This document shows, in pieces, positions 7,785 to 16,743 of a stretch of DNA of 64,000 nucleotides. Positions within the stretch are counted from its first letter, which is position 1; every line of letters begins with the position of its first letter. The notes beneath the pieces were generated by a model that ran no database searches, was not told the DNA's origin, and saw only the letters and a list, made by a program, of their open reading frames with translations. The position numbers were made by a program, and so were the translations under genes. The stretch is taken from the NCBI RefSeq assembly GCF_017744135.1, contig NZ_JAGHQU010000015.1, positions 1 to 64,000 of the forward strand, in the 5' to 3' direction. This stretch comes from Endozoicomonas sp. G2_2. GTDB lineage: Bacteria > Pseudomonadota > Gammaproteobacteria > Nevskiales > Salinisphaeraceae.

Positions 7785-8081
7785 CTACGAGACCGCGGAA
7801 GCAAGGCGGGCAAGCGGCCCGATCCGGCCTTTGTCGGACACCACGGCGCAGTGGCTGAAATGCTTGATGTGTTTCATGTCGAACTTGGCGCCATCGATCA
7901 GCACGGACGGCTCAAAACAATCCAAATTCCTGATGATTTCCAGAATCTTCACACTACCGCGGGTCTCGATGAAGGCCTCCATTTTCGGCACCAGGCTATC
8001 GAAATCCGCTTGCGTAATCTTGCCGTCGACGACGATTCCGACGGTCTTCTGTTCAGCGTTTTCCTTGTATTCGACGTTCAT
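7785..8081 (-). CDS. SpoIIAA-like (STAS) protein, shortened by in-frame amber
   Basis: This encodes a 98-residue protein starting MNVEYKEN with an AAGGAG site 7 bp before the ATG at 8081. The fold signature (VDGKITQADFDSLVPKMEA, then KILEII and the FDMKHIKHF segment) is that of the SpoIIAA-like/STAS proteins, which are usually ~120 aa. Translation stops at TAG 7785-7787. The same frame then continues as IERRVFKLEEEQQARDW and ends at a TGA (7719-7721), which looks like the normal C-terminal strand and helix of the family. The gene has therefore lost its last ~21 residues through a nonsense mutation unless the amber is read through. The neighbouring efflux genes are also broken. Confidence 0.72.
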   Translation of the reverse strand: MNVEYKENAEQKTVGIVVDGKITQADFDSLVPKMEAFIETRGSVKILEIIRNLDCFEPSVLIDGAKFDMKHIKHFSHCAVVSDKGRIGPLARLASAVS

Positions 8082-8119
8082 GGGTCGCTCCTTGGTTTTG
8101 ATGATTCCGGTAGAACAAA

Positions 8120-9310
8120 TCACCGGCGTGTACCGGATTCGGCGCCGGGAGTAGCATCAATCGAATCGAGGCTGATCTCTTCCTTGGCGTCCTCGGGCGT
8201 GAGCAACAGATACATGCAGGGCACGATCAGCAGCGATAGCACAGTGGCCGCCACATCGGGTTACCGATGGCCAGCGGCACCAAGCCGGCGATGGTGGTCC
8301 CGCTAGTGCTGATGATCGGAAGCAGACGTTCGGTCGCATCACGGGGGGCACATTCAGCGACCCGCACACCCTCTTTCAGGTGCAGATTCATGGTGTCGAT
8401 CATCACGATCGCGTCGTTGGCGACGATGCCCATGAGCGTGATTACGCCGATGACAGCGAAAAACGACATCTCCATGCCGAAGATGAAAAAGCCGAGGAAG
8501 GTGCCGATCAGGGCCAGCGGCAGGGTCGCCAGCAATACGACGGCCTGGCGATAACTGCCGAACAACAGCACCAGCGTGCCGAAGATCATGATGATGGCGA
8601 CCATTAACGCGGTGCCGGCCGAACCGAAGGTCTCCGCAGTCTCCTGTGCCTCGCCGGCCACCGTATGGCTATAGCCTTCCGTCCAGTCCGCCTGCATCCG
8701 GTCGAGATTGGGCCGCAGTTCGGCGACGATATCGGTCACCGCCCGGTTCTCTTTCTTGGCCAGGACGACGATCGCGCGGCGGGCCTCCTTGTGCACGATC
8801 GATACCGGCGCATTGTCCAGGCGCGGCACCAGCAGCGCCGAAATCGCGACGGTGTGGCCGTGCGGCGTGAACGCCCGCAGCAGGGACAGTGCTTCGGCTT
8901 CGGTCGGACCGACACCACCGCCCTGTCAGCTGGGCCGGTCCAGGCCGAGCATGATGTCGAGATCGTCCTGGGGCCGGACACCGCGAACTTGCCGATCTCG
9001 CCCGTGGACATGCCGTAGCGCACCTGAGCCGCAAGTTTTTGCGGCGTCAGATCATAGAACTCGATCGCGCCGCGATCGGGATACAACGCGATCTCGGGCT
9101 TGAGTGCGCCCAGATTGTCGCGCACATCAACCGCGCCCACGGTCTGGCGCAGCGTCTGCTGCACGCTTTCGGACAGCTCGCGCAGCTTGGCCAGATCCTC
9201 GCCGACGATATCGATTTCTATCGCATCGCCAGTAGTCGGCTGGCCGGTTTCGGCCAGCAACACGAGGCTCGCGCCTGCGTGGTTATTCTCCATCACCGAG
9301 CCGAGTTCGT
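8120..9310 (-). pseudogene. RND efflux pump (AcrB-type), 3' part, frameshifted
   Basis: This is the remains of an RND inner-membrane transporter. The periplasmic segment (HELGSVMENNHAG to STGEIGKFAVSG) is in one frame. A frameshift near 8968 and a TGA near 8930 follow, then the C-terminal membrane half in another frame (PRLDNAPVSIVHKEARRA, then helices through FFAVIGVITLMGIVAND). A second frameshift occurs near 8245, before the last helix (SLLIVPCMYLLLTPEDAK) and the TGA at 8120. The N-terminal half (~600 residues) is missing entirely. It cannot make a pump. No membrane-fusion protein gene is nearby. Confidence 0.85.
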
Positions 9311-9780
9311 GGCGCAACGGGTCGGCATAGACAGCCGACGTGTTCGAACGGATCCGGCCCCCAGAGATCAATCTCCCAGCTGAGATTGAGCGACAGGCCA
9401 TAGCTGTCGCTGCGCACGGCGATCGGGCCCGCCCGCAGCGCCTCCTGCACCACCGGCACCAGGCACGCCGGCACTGCCCGCGACAATATTCTAGCGACTA
9501 GGGCTGGCGTCGAGCTGGGGATACAGCTCGGCGCCGGCCACGCGGGCTTCCGCGCGGCCGCGGCGCGCAGGTCACGATTATTGGCCAGCGCTTCGCTGAC
9601 CACGGCGTCGAGTTGCGGGCCGCCGAGCTCGGCCCACCAGCGCCGCTCGACTGCCGCATCCGACGCCGGCACGACCCAATCGTTGGGCACGGGAACGTAG
9701 AGTTCGGACAGCGCTTGGCGCGCGGGCGTCCCGGCACCGCCGGCGACGACCAGAACCGCCATCAGGCCGAGCACGCGAAA
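9310..9780 (-). pseudogene. Outer-membrane efflux factor (NodT/OprM type), fragment
   Basis: The N-terminal part of an outer-membrane factor survives: a hydrophobic leader (FRVLGLMAVLVVAGGAG), then VPVPNDW and WWAELGGPQLDAVVSEALA with NNRDLRAAAAR. A frameshift follows: AELYPQLDASPS, a hallmark of the family, lies in another frame. The frame changes again at LSWEIDLWGRIRS. The sequence then runs straight into the RND segment, so the C-terminal two thirds and everything up to the middle of the RND gene have been deleted. The exact junction near 9310 is an estimate. Confidence 0.8.
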
Positions 9781-9861
9781 CCAGCAGGATTCACCCCGCG
9801 CGAACGCGCAACCTGCGCGGCCGTAGCAACGCTGGAAGACGTCAAGATATATCGTGCTGCA

Positions 9862-10637
9862 GAATTGATAACCAAGCGGCACCGCGAAGGACGCTTGGGT
9901 GGCGCTGCCGAGATCATCGACGATCGGACTGTCTGCAGCATCGCCCAGCAGTTGACTCATGCCGGCGGGGGTGGTGACCGACCACTGCTCGGTCACGAGA
10001 TACGTCAGGCTCGCATCGAGGCCGACGCTACTCAGGCCGCCAGCGGCCCCGTAGGACGAGACACCGAGGCGTGCTGCCTCGTCGGCGCACAAACCGTAGA
10101 GCGCATCGTTCCGGTCGTCGCTCGACCACTTGATATTCGGCCCCAAAGACAACAGCAGACGTTGGGTCAATGGGGCCCCGAACTTCGCGCTCAGCGACGC
10201 CTATTGCCCCTCGTTGTCCCCGGTCAGCGCCTGCGAGACAAAGCCCTTGAACGTCAGCAGGCCCACCTTGTAGCTGGCAAAGGCGTTGGCAAGCAGCCTC
10301 GCGTCGACCTCGTCGATGGCCGACAGATCGCCGTCGTCATCGCGCCCGCCGCCATAGCCGAGCGCGACACCCGGGGTGAACTGGTCCTCACGGATCACGT
10401 TGACCCCGATGCCGCTGGGAAACCGATGAAAAACCAGTCGCCATAGCGTGCGTCGACGAGCGGTACGGGCTTGAATTCATAGTCATCCGAGCCTCGATAG
10501 TCCGGCGCGACCGCCACCCCACCGCGCAGGCGAAACGCCCATTCATCACCGCTCGCGCCCGATTGCAATTGCCCGGTCTGATCTGGACCCCAGGATTCGG
10601 ACAAGGCATTAAGTGATGTGGACTTGCCCGGGTCCAC
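9862..10637 (-). pseudogene. MipA/OmpV-family outer membrane protein, broken
   Basis: MipA/OmpV-type beta-strand sequence is recognisable in pieces: EWAFRLRGGVAVAPDYRGSD with FKPVPLVDARYGDWFFIG, then a frameshift near 10430, then FTPGVALGYGGGRDDDGDL. An in-frame TAG at 10201-10203 interrupts ALTGDNEGQ, after which the frame continues with SLSAKFGAP, GPNIKW, DASLTYLVTEQWSV and GDAADSPIVDD. The normal end (GYQF) at ~9862 lacks its stop and reads on into the efflux-factor remnant. No convincing signal peptide remains. Confidence 0.8.
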
Positions 10638-10744
10638 TTACCGAGCGATTCATCGCGCGCACCGAGAAGAAACGTGGCCCACAGTATTTACCGACGGCCG
10701 TGCCCGCTCATCGCCTTAAATCGAGGAAAGTGAATATCGAGCAC

Positions 10745-12493
10745 CTATAAATGACGCGCGGCATCCACCGAATCGACGGCCTCGGGACCGCTGGCGACCA
10801 TCGCCGCATAGCCCTGCGCCTTGGGCAGGATCTGGCGGACATAGAAACGCGCACAGGCCTGACGCGCCTCGTAGAAGTCGGCTTCGTCGGTATTGTCGTC
10901 GAGCGCGGCCTTGGCGACATCGGCAATGCGCGCGGCATACCAGCCACCGAACACGGTGCCGCAGAGCATGAGGTAGTTGAAGGCGTTGGCCATGGCGGCA
11001 TCGCGGCCGGCCTCGAGCAGCGTATCGGTGGCCTGTTCGAGCAGATCCAGCGCCTTGGACAGCGCCGGGTGTTCGTTCGCGCCCTCGGCACGCCCTTCGG
11101 CGGTGGCGCGGATATCCGCGATCAGAGCGCGCATGCCGCGCCCTTCGTCGCGGATCAGCTTGCGGCCAACCAGGTCGATCGCCTGGATCCCGTTGGTGCC
11201 TTCGTAGATCGGCGCGATACGCGCGTCGCGCAGATACTGCGCTGCGCCGGTTTCCTCAACGAAGCCCATGCCGCCGTGGATCTGAATGCCGGTATTGGCG
11301 ATATCCACGCCCAGCTCCGTGCCCCAGGCCTTGACCACGGGAATGAGCACATCGGCGCGCGCCTGCGCCGCGGCGCGCTCGTCGTCGTTGTCGCTGCGTT
11401 CGGCTACATCCATGGCCGCCGCCGAGTCGAGACACAGCGCCCGCAGTACGTCGGTCTGGCTGCGCATCGTCAACAGCATGCGCTTGACGTCCGCGTGCTC
11501 GACGATGGCTCGCCCACCCTGCTGGCGCTCGCGGGCGTACTCGAGCGCGTGCTGATAGGCGCGGTCGGCGACGCCGAGTCCCTGCAGACCCATGGCATGC
11601 CGCGCCGCGTTCATCATCGTGAACATGTGGGCGAGGCCCTTGTTCTCCTCGCCGACGAGATAACCGAGCGCGCCCTGGCCATCCTCGCCAAAGCTCATGG
11701 TGCAGGTCGGGCAGGCGTGAATGCCGAGCTTGTGCTCGATCGAGGCGCAGCGCATGTCGTTGCGCTCGCCGGGATTGCCGTCGGCGTCGAGAATGAATTT
11801 CGGCACCAGAAACAGCGAAATGCCCTTCACGCCGGCCGGCGCGTCGGGCAGGCGGGCGAGCACGAAGTGGATGATGTTGTCCGCCATGTCGTGCTCGCCC
11901 CAGGTGATATAGATCTTCTGACCGAACAGGCGATAGGCGTCGCCGTCCGGCTCCGCCCGGCTGCGCACCTGGGCGAGATCGGAGCCCGCCTGCGGCTCGG
12001 TGAGATCCATGCAGCCGGTCCATTCACCGGTGACGAGCTTGTCGAGATAGGTCTGCTTGAGCGCGTCGCTGCCATGGTTCTCCAGCGCTTCGACGGCACT
12101 GGCGGTCAGCAGCGGACAGAGCGCGAACGACATGTTCGCGGCGTTCCACATTTCGGTTGCGGCCGCACCGAGCACGCGCGGCATGCCCATGCCGCCGTGA
12201 TCGGCCGAGCCGGTCAGCCCGTTCCAGCCGCCCTCGACGTACTGCTGGTATGCCGCGCCGAACCCGGCTGCCGGCGTCACACCGTCGGCCGACCACTTCA
12301 CGCCTTCGGTGTCGCCACTGCGATTGAGCGGCGACAGCACCTCACCGGCGAACCGGGCCGCCTCGTCGAGCACCGCCGAGACGGTATCGGGATCGTAGTC
12401 GTCATAGCCCGGCAGGCTGCGGATGCGGTCCGCGTCCAGTACTTCGTTGAGCATGAACAGCATGTCGCGGGTGGGCGCTCGATATTCGGCCAT
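10745..12493 (-). CDS. Acyl-CoA dehydrogenase (large, C-terminal-domain type)
   Basis: This 582-residue FAD enzyme oxidises an acyl-CoA to the 2-enoyl-CoA and passes electrons to ETF. It starts with the short N-terminal segment of this subgroup (YRAPTRDMLFMLNEVL). The central domain carries MDLTEPQAGSDLAQV and YITWGEHD, and the C-terminal fold carries IYEGTNGIQAIDLVGRKL. It ends with the extra helical domain found in the DmdC/FadE5-like branch (normally ~590 aa). Medium- to long-chain or 3-methylthiopropionyl-CoA substrates are both possible. It is a single gene; AGAAGAG precedes ATG 12493. It is intact although the next 2.5 kb downstream is decayed. Confidence 0.9.
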   Translation of the reverse strand: MAEYRAPTRDMLFMLNEVLDADRIRSLPGYDDYDPDTVSAVLDEAARFAGEVLSPLNRSGDTEGVKWSADGVTPAAGFGAAYQQYVEGGWNGLTGSADHGGMGMPRVLGAAATEMWNAANMSFALCPLLTASAVEALENHGSDALKQTYLDKLVTGEWTGCMDLTEPQAGSDLAQVRSRAEPDGDAYRLFGQKIYITWGEHDMADNIIHFVLARLPDAPAGVKGISLFLVPKFILDADGNPGERNDMRCASIEHKLGIHACPTCTMSFGEDGQGALGYLVGEENKGLAHMFTMMNAARHAMGLQGLGVADRAYQHALEYARERQQGGRAIVEHADVKRMLLTMRSQTDVLRALCLDSAAAMDVAERSDNDDERAAAQARADVLIPVVKAWGTELGVDIANTGIQIHGGMGFVEETGAAQYLRDARIAPIYEGTNGIQAIDLVGRKLIRDEGRGMRALIADIRATAEGRAEGANEHPALSKALDLLEQATDTLLEAGRDAAMANAFNYLMLCGTVFGGWYAARIADVAKAALDDNTDEADFYEARQACARFYVRQILPKAQGYAAMVASGPEAVDSVDAARHL

Positions 12494-12953
12494 GTTTGTT
12501 CTCTTCTATTGAAACGAACGAAGCGGCACGCCGGGCCGCCGGATACGCGGCTCATGGTATGGGAAAGCGCCATTACTGACAGCCCGCGCTGTCCAAACGC
12601 CGGCAGGCTTGAACGCGCGGTTCGCTGCAGCTCGGCGATTAGACGCATCGGCACGGGTGCGGCCATGCGCGGCGGATACGGTAACCGGCGTTGCCGGCGA
12701 GCGGGCGCGCCCGGGTGCCGTGTCGCGTATTCTTGATCATGGCGCAGCGCACAAGACTTGATTCATGCCGTTGCGTTTGCGCTAAGCTGAACGTATTCGG
12801 ACACTTCGTTCGGGGCACGACGACTGGGGGTTCTTGTACGGGCACGCGCACGCGGCGCGTGCCTCGACCGTGGGCCGGAATGCGGCCGCGGTCTGTCGGA
12901 AACGAATCACCACGACTGCCGCCTTTTCGGCGTCATAGCAATGAGGCCGTGTC
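12494..12953. other. Divergent intergenic region
   Basis: This interval holds the 5' regions of the acyl-CoA dehydrogenase (minus) and the polyprenyl-glycan operon (plus). The only clear structure is a perfect 9-bp hairpin, GGCACGCGC-acgcg-GCGCGTGCC, at 12841-12863. Short open frames here have no recognisable similarity. No consensus promoter stands out by eye. Confidence 0.5.
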
Positions 12954-13928
12954 TTGCCGCGCATACGAACGATCGTCTTTTCCCTAGCCCTCGCGCTGCT
13001 GCTCTACGCCACCCTGGTGGCCGGCATAGACGCCGAACGCACGCTGGCCGCCATGCGCCAGCTGGACATGCGCTGGTGGCTGGCGATTCTGGCGCTTTCG
13101 CTGTTCAACTACGGGCTGCGCTTTGCACGCTGGCATGGCTACCTGCGCTGGCTCGGTGACCGCGTCGGGCTCTGGCGCGACGGGTTGATTTATATCGCCG
13201 GGTTCGCGCTGACCACCACGCCCGGCAAGGCCGGCGAAGGCATGCGCTCGGTCTATCTCGCACGCCACGGCGTGCCCTACCCGCACAGTCTCGCGGCCTT
13301 CTTTGCCGAACGCTTCATCGACCTGCTGGCGATCGCGCTGCTGTCGATGCTGGTGCTGATCGCGTTTTCGAACTATGTCTGGTGGGTCGTCGCGCCGCTG
13401 GCCGCCCTCGCGGGCCTGTTGATCGCGGTTCGTCAACGGCGCCTGCTCGAGCACATGCAGCGGCGCACGGCGAATCCCGAAGGCAGGCTCCAGAACCTGC
13501 TGCACGGGCTGGTCTCGGCCTGGGATCAGGCTTTTGCCCTGCTCGGACGCCGGCCGCTGTATGCCGGGCTGGCGATCGGCCTCGTGGCCTGGGCCGCGGA
13601 GGGCGTGTCGCTGTATGTGATTGCCCATGGGCTGGATATCGAACTCGCGCTCACGACGGCCATCGGCATCTATGCCGTGAGCATGCTGGTCGGCGCGCTG
13701 TCGTTCATCCCCGGCGGCCTGGGCAGCACCGAGGCGGTGATGGTGCTACTGCTCAAGCTGTCGGGCGTGGACGCGACCACCGCGCTGGCCGTCACGCTGA
13801 TCGCGCGCGTGGCCACGCTCTGGTTCGCCGTCGTACTCGGGCTGGTCTCGCTGGCCGCGATCGAACTCGATCGCCGTCGCGCGGTCTCGGCTACCAATCG
13901 CAACGTTTCGAACAGGAATCCCGGATGA
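12954..13928 (+). CDS. Flippase-like membrane protein (LPG-synthase TM / UPF0104 family)
   Basis: This 324-residue polytopic protein has about eight membrane helices, the first at residues ~5-25. It matches the LPG_synthase_TM/AglD-like family: FARWHGYLRWLG, TTTPGKAGEGMRSVYL, FFAERFIDLLA and FIPGGLGSTEAVMV are its hallmark segments. No catalytic lysyl-transferase domain is attached. Members stand near polyprenyl-linked glycan genes and are suspected of moving or using lipid-linked sugars. The start is TTG 12954 behind ATGAGG. Its stop overlaps the ATG of the next gene by 4 bases, so it is the first gene of the operon. A role in flipping the polyprenyl-phosphate pentose is inferred. Confidence 0.8.
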   Translation: MPRIRTIVFSLALALLLYATLVAGIDAERTLAAMRQLDMRWWLAILALSLFNYGLRFARWHGYLRWLGDRVGLWRDGLIYIAGFALTTTPGKAGEGMRSVYLARHGVPYPHSLAAFFAERFIDLLAIALLSMLVLIAFSNYVWWVVAPLAALAGLLIAVRQRRLLEHMQRRTANPEGRLQNLLHGLVSAWDQAFALLGRRPLYAGLAIGLVAWAAEGVSLYVIAHGLDIELALTTAIGIYAVSMLVGALSFIPGGLGSTEAVMVLLLKLSGVDATTALAVTLIARVATLWFAVVLGLVSLAAIELDRRRAVSATNRNVSNRNPG

Positions 13929-15391
13929 GTTCCCAGGCTACGCCTTCAGCCCAGACGCCTTCGACCCGCGACATCGCCGCCGTGCCGCTGGTGGTCGATA
14001 TCGACGGCACGCTGGTGCATTCCGATCTGCTGGTCGAATCCGCCTTCGTACTGGCCAAGACTTCGCCGCAGAGCCTGATCAAACTGCCCGGCTGGCTGCG
14101 CGCCGGCAAGGCCACGCTCAAGGCCGAGATCGCCCAGCGCGCGGAGCTGGGCATCGAGCAGCTGCCGTACAACCGGCCGCTGATCGAATATCTGCACGAG
14201 GAAAAGGCCAAGGGCCGTCGGCTGATCCTGGCGACCGCGGCGAACGAGAAATACGCCCGCCAGGTCGCCGAGCACCTGCAGCTGTTCGATACGGTGCTCG
14301 CCAGCGACCGCCAGACCAACCTCGCCGGCGACCGCAAGCTCGCCGCGATTCGTCGCGAGGTGGGCGACGCGCCCTTCGATTACGCCGCCGATCACGAAGT
14401 GGACAACGCCATCTGGCGCCACGCGCGCAAGGCGGTGCTGGTCAACGCCAGCGACAAGCTGGAACGCAGCGCCCACGACAATTACGACGTCGGCGCCAGC
14501 TTTCCGCCGGAAAAACGCGACTGGCGTATCTGGACCAAGGCCCTGCGCGTGCATCAGTGGGCCAAGAACGCGCTGATCTTCGTGCCGCTGCTTGCGGCCC
14601 ATCAATACGCCGACTTCGGCATGATCATGGCCGCGGTGCTGGCGTTCGTGGCCTACAGCCTGCTGGCCTCGAGCGTCTATATCCTCAACGATCTCGTCGA
14701 TCTCGGCGACGATCGCCAGCACCCGCGCAAGTGCGAGCGCCCGTTTGCCTCGGGGCGCATACCGATCCTGCAGGGCGTGATCGCCATCCCCATACTGCTG
14801 GGCGCCGCGGTGGTGATCGCGGCCTTTCTGCCGCCGTTCTTCTGGGCCGTGCTGGCGAGCTATTACGCGCTCACCCTGGCCTATTCGCTGGGCCTCAAGC
14901 AGATCGCGCTCATCGACGTGCTCACGCTCGCCGCGCTGTACACGCTGCGCATCATCGCCGGCGGCGCGGCCACCGGCATTCCGCTGTCGTTCTGGCTGCT
15001 CGCGCTGTCGATGTCGATCTTCCTCAGCCTGGCCATGGCCAAGCGCTGTACCGAGCTGCTGGTGATGGAGGAGCACAGCGGCGACGCGCCCCTGGGCCGC
15101 GGCTATATCGCCTCGGACCTGCCGCCGCTGCGCAGCTTGGGTACCGCGGCCGGCTATACCGCGGTCGTGATCCTGGCGCTGTATATCAACAGCCCCGACA
15201 TCACCAACCAGTACGAGCATCCGGCGCGCATCTGGGTGCTCTGCCCGGTGGTGCTGTACTGGATCAGCCGGATCTGGCTGAAGACGCTGCGCGGGCAGAT
15301 GCACGACGACCCGATCGTGTTCGCGGCCAAGGACAACGGCAGCCGCGTCTGCGTGCTGCTGGGCGCGCTGATCATGTTCATGGCGATCTGA
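13925..15391 (+). CDS. HAD-UbiA fusion, polyprenyl-phosphate phosphoribosyltransferase-like
   Basis: This is a 488-residue two-domain protein. Residues ~20-190 form a HAD phosphatase domain (DIDGTL, Asp25 and Asp27). Residues ~205-488 form a UbiA prenyltransferase domain with the Asp-rich motif NDLVDLGDD (255-263) and about eight helices. The UbiA part resembles the Rv3806c family, which transfers 5-phosphoribose from PRPP to a polyprenyl phosphate. The fused HAD domain could remove the 5-phosphate of the product, a step that needs a separate phosphatase in mycobacteria. The ATG at 13925 overlaps the previous stop (ATGA); the longer in-frame opening upstream is an overlap shadow. The next genes are DprE1- and DprE2-like, which supports the pathway. 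Confidence 0.85.
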   Translation: MSSQATPSAQTPSTRDIAAVPLVVDIDGTLVHSDLLVESAFVLAKTSPQSLIKLPGWLRAGKATLKAEIAQRAELGIEQLPYNRPLIEYLHEEKAKGRRLILATAANEKYARQVAEHLQLFDTVLASDRQTNLAGDRKLAAIRREVGDAPFDYAADHEVDNAIWRHARKAVLVNASDKLERSAHDNYDVGASFPPEKRDWRIWTKALRVHQWAKNALIFVPLLAAHQYADFGMIMAAVLAFVAYSLLASSVYILNDLVDLGDDRQHPRKCERPFASGRIPILQGVIAIPILLGAAVVIAAFLPPFFWAVLASYYALTLAYSLGLKQIALIDVLTLAALYTLRIIAGGAATGIPLSFWLLALSMSIFLSLAMAKRCTELLVMEEHSGDAPLGRGYIASDLPPLRSLGTAAGYTAVVILALYINSPDITNQYEHPARIWVLCPVVLYWISRIWLKTLRGQMHDDPIVFAAKDNGSRVCVLLGALIMFMAI

Positions 15392-15423
15392 TCCGCCTTG
15401 CCCGCGATCGTTAGACTCCTGTC

Positions 15424-16743
15424 ATGAGTGCATCGAACTACGCCTCCTGGGGCCGCTACCCGGACAGTCGCCCGGCCGACGTGCGGCGTCTTGCCGCGCG
15501 GCCGACGGCGCTGCCCGCAGCCGATACGTCGATGCTGGCCTACGGCAACGGGCGCAGCTACGGCGACAGCTGCCTGAACAACGACGGGCTGCTCATCGAC
15601 ATGGGCGGCCTGGATCGTTTCATCGCCTTCGATGCGGCGACCGGCATTCTCGAATGCGAAGCCGGCGTGCTGCTCGCCGATATTCTCGAACTGGTGGTGC
15701 CGCAGGGCTGGTTCCTGCCGGTCACGCCCGGCACCCAGTTCGTATCGGTGGGCGGCGCGATCGCCAACGACGTGCACGGCAAGAATCATCACGTCGCCGG
15801 CACCTTCGGCCGGCATGTGCGTTCGCTGGGCCTGTTGCGTTCCGATGGGACTGCGCTGACCTGTTCCCCGAACGACAACGCCGACTGGTTCGCGGCGACC
15901 GTCGGCGGCCTGGGGCTGACCGGACTGGTCACCCGCGCCACGATCGCGCTCAAGCGGATCGAAGGCCCGTACATGGACGTGGACACCCTGCGCTTTTCCA
16001 ATCTGGACGCGTTCTTCGACATTTCCGCGGCGTCCGACGCCGACTACGAATACACCGTCGCCTGGGTGGACTGCACGGCGCGCGGCAACAAGCTCGGCCG
16101 CGGCTGGTTCATGCGCGCCAACCACAAGCCCGCCCTGGGCCAGCAGCCCGATCCACGCCGGCGCGGCGGGCCGACGTTTCCCTTCGTCACGCCCGTCTCG
16201 ATGATCAATGGCGCTACCCTGCGGCCGCTGAACACGCTGTACTTTCATCGCAAGCGCAAACCGCGCAGCCGCGACACCCAGCATTTTCAGCCCTATTTCT
16301 ACCCGCTGGACGGCATCAGACACTGGAACCGTGCCTATGGGCCGAACGGGTTTCTGCAGTACCAGTGCGTGGTGCCGCATGCCGATGCGCGCGCGGCGAT
16401 CGCCGAACTGCTCGAACGTATTGCGGCGGCGGGCGCCGGCTCTTTCCTGTCGGTGCTCAAGGTTTTCGGCAATGTCGAATCACCGGGGCTGATGTCGTTT
16501 CCGCGCCCCGGCGTGACGCTGGCGCTGGATTTCCCCAATCGCGGCCCCGAGACCTTTGCGCTGCTCGATCGACTCGATGAGGTGGTGCAGGCAGCCGGCG
16601 GCGCGGTTTACCCCGCCAAGGACGCGCGCATGAGCAGCACCGCGTTCAAGCAGTATTTCCCGGCCACCGAACGCTTCAAGGCATTCGTCGATCCCGCCTT
16701 TTCGTCGGATTTCTGGCGGCGGGTGACAGGAGAGGATTCATGA
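15424..16743 (+). CDS. DprE1-like FAD oxidoreductase
   Basis: This 439-residue VAO/PCMH flavoprotein resembles decaprenylphosphoryl-ribose 2'-oxidase, the first half of the ribose-to-arabinose epimerisation. FAD-binding segments are YGNGRSYGDSC (40-50) and TPGTQFVSVGGAIANDVHGK (101-120), followed by NHH (121-123). The C-terminal substrate domain keeps the catalytic Lys (Lys399 in YPAKDAR). The residue equivalent to M. tuberculosis Cys387, the covalent benzothiazinone target, is Ala367 (TLALDFP). It starts 32 bp after the HAD-UbiA gene and overlaps the DprE2-like gene by 4 bases. Confidence 0.88.
   Translation: MSASNYASWGRYPDSRPADVRRLAARPTALPAADTSMLAYGNGRSYGDSCLNNDGLLIDMGGLDRFIAFDAATGILECEAGVLLADILELVVPQGWFLPVTPGTQFVSVGGAIANDVHGKNHHVAGTFGRHVRSLGLLRSDGTALTCSPNDNADWFAATVGGLGLTGLVTRATIALKRIEGPYMDVDTLRFSNLDAFFDISAASDADYEYTVAWVDCTARGNKLGRGWFMRANHKPALGQQPDPRRRGGPTFPFVTPVSMINGATLRPLNTLYFHRKRKPRSRDTQHFQPYFYPLDGIRHWNRAYGPNGFLQYQCVVPHADARAAIAELLERIAAAGAGSFLSVLKVFGNVESPGLMSFPRPGVTLALDFPNRGPETFALLDRLDEVVQAAGGAVYPAKDARMSSTAFKQYFPATERFKAFVDPAFSSDFWRRVTGEDS

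Noticed and set aside
10751-12736. 661-codon frame on the plus strand
   Set aside because: Antisense shadow of the acyl-CoA dehydrogenase; no recognisable domain.
15154-16380. 408-codon frame on the minus strand
   Set aside because: Antisense to the DprE1-like gene; no domain, and the sense gene has complete motifs.
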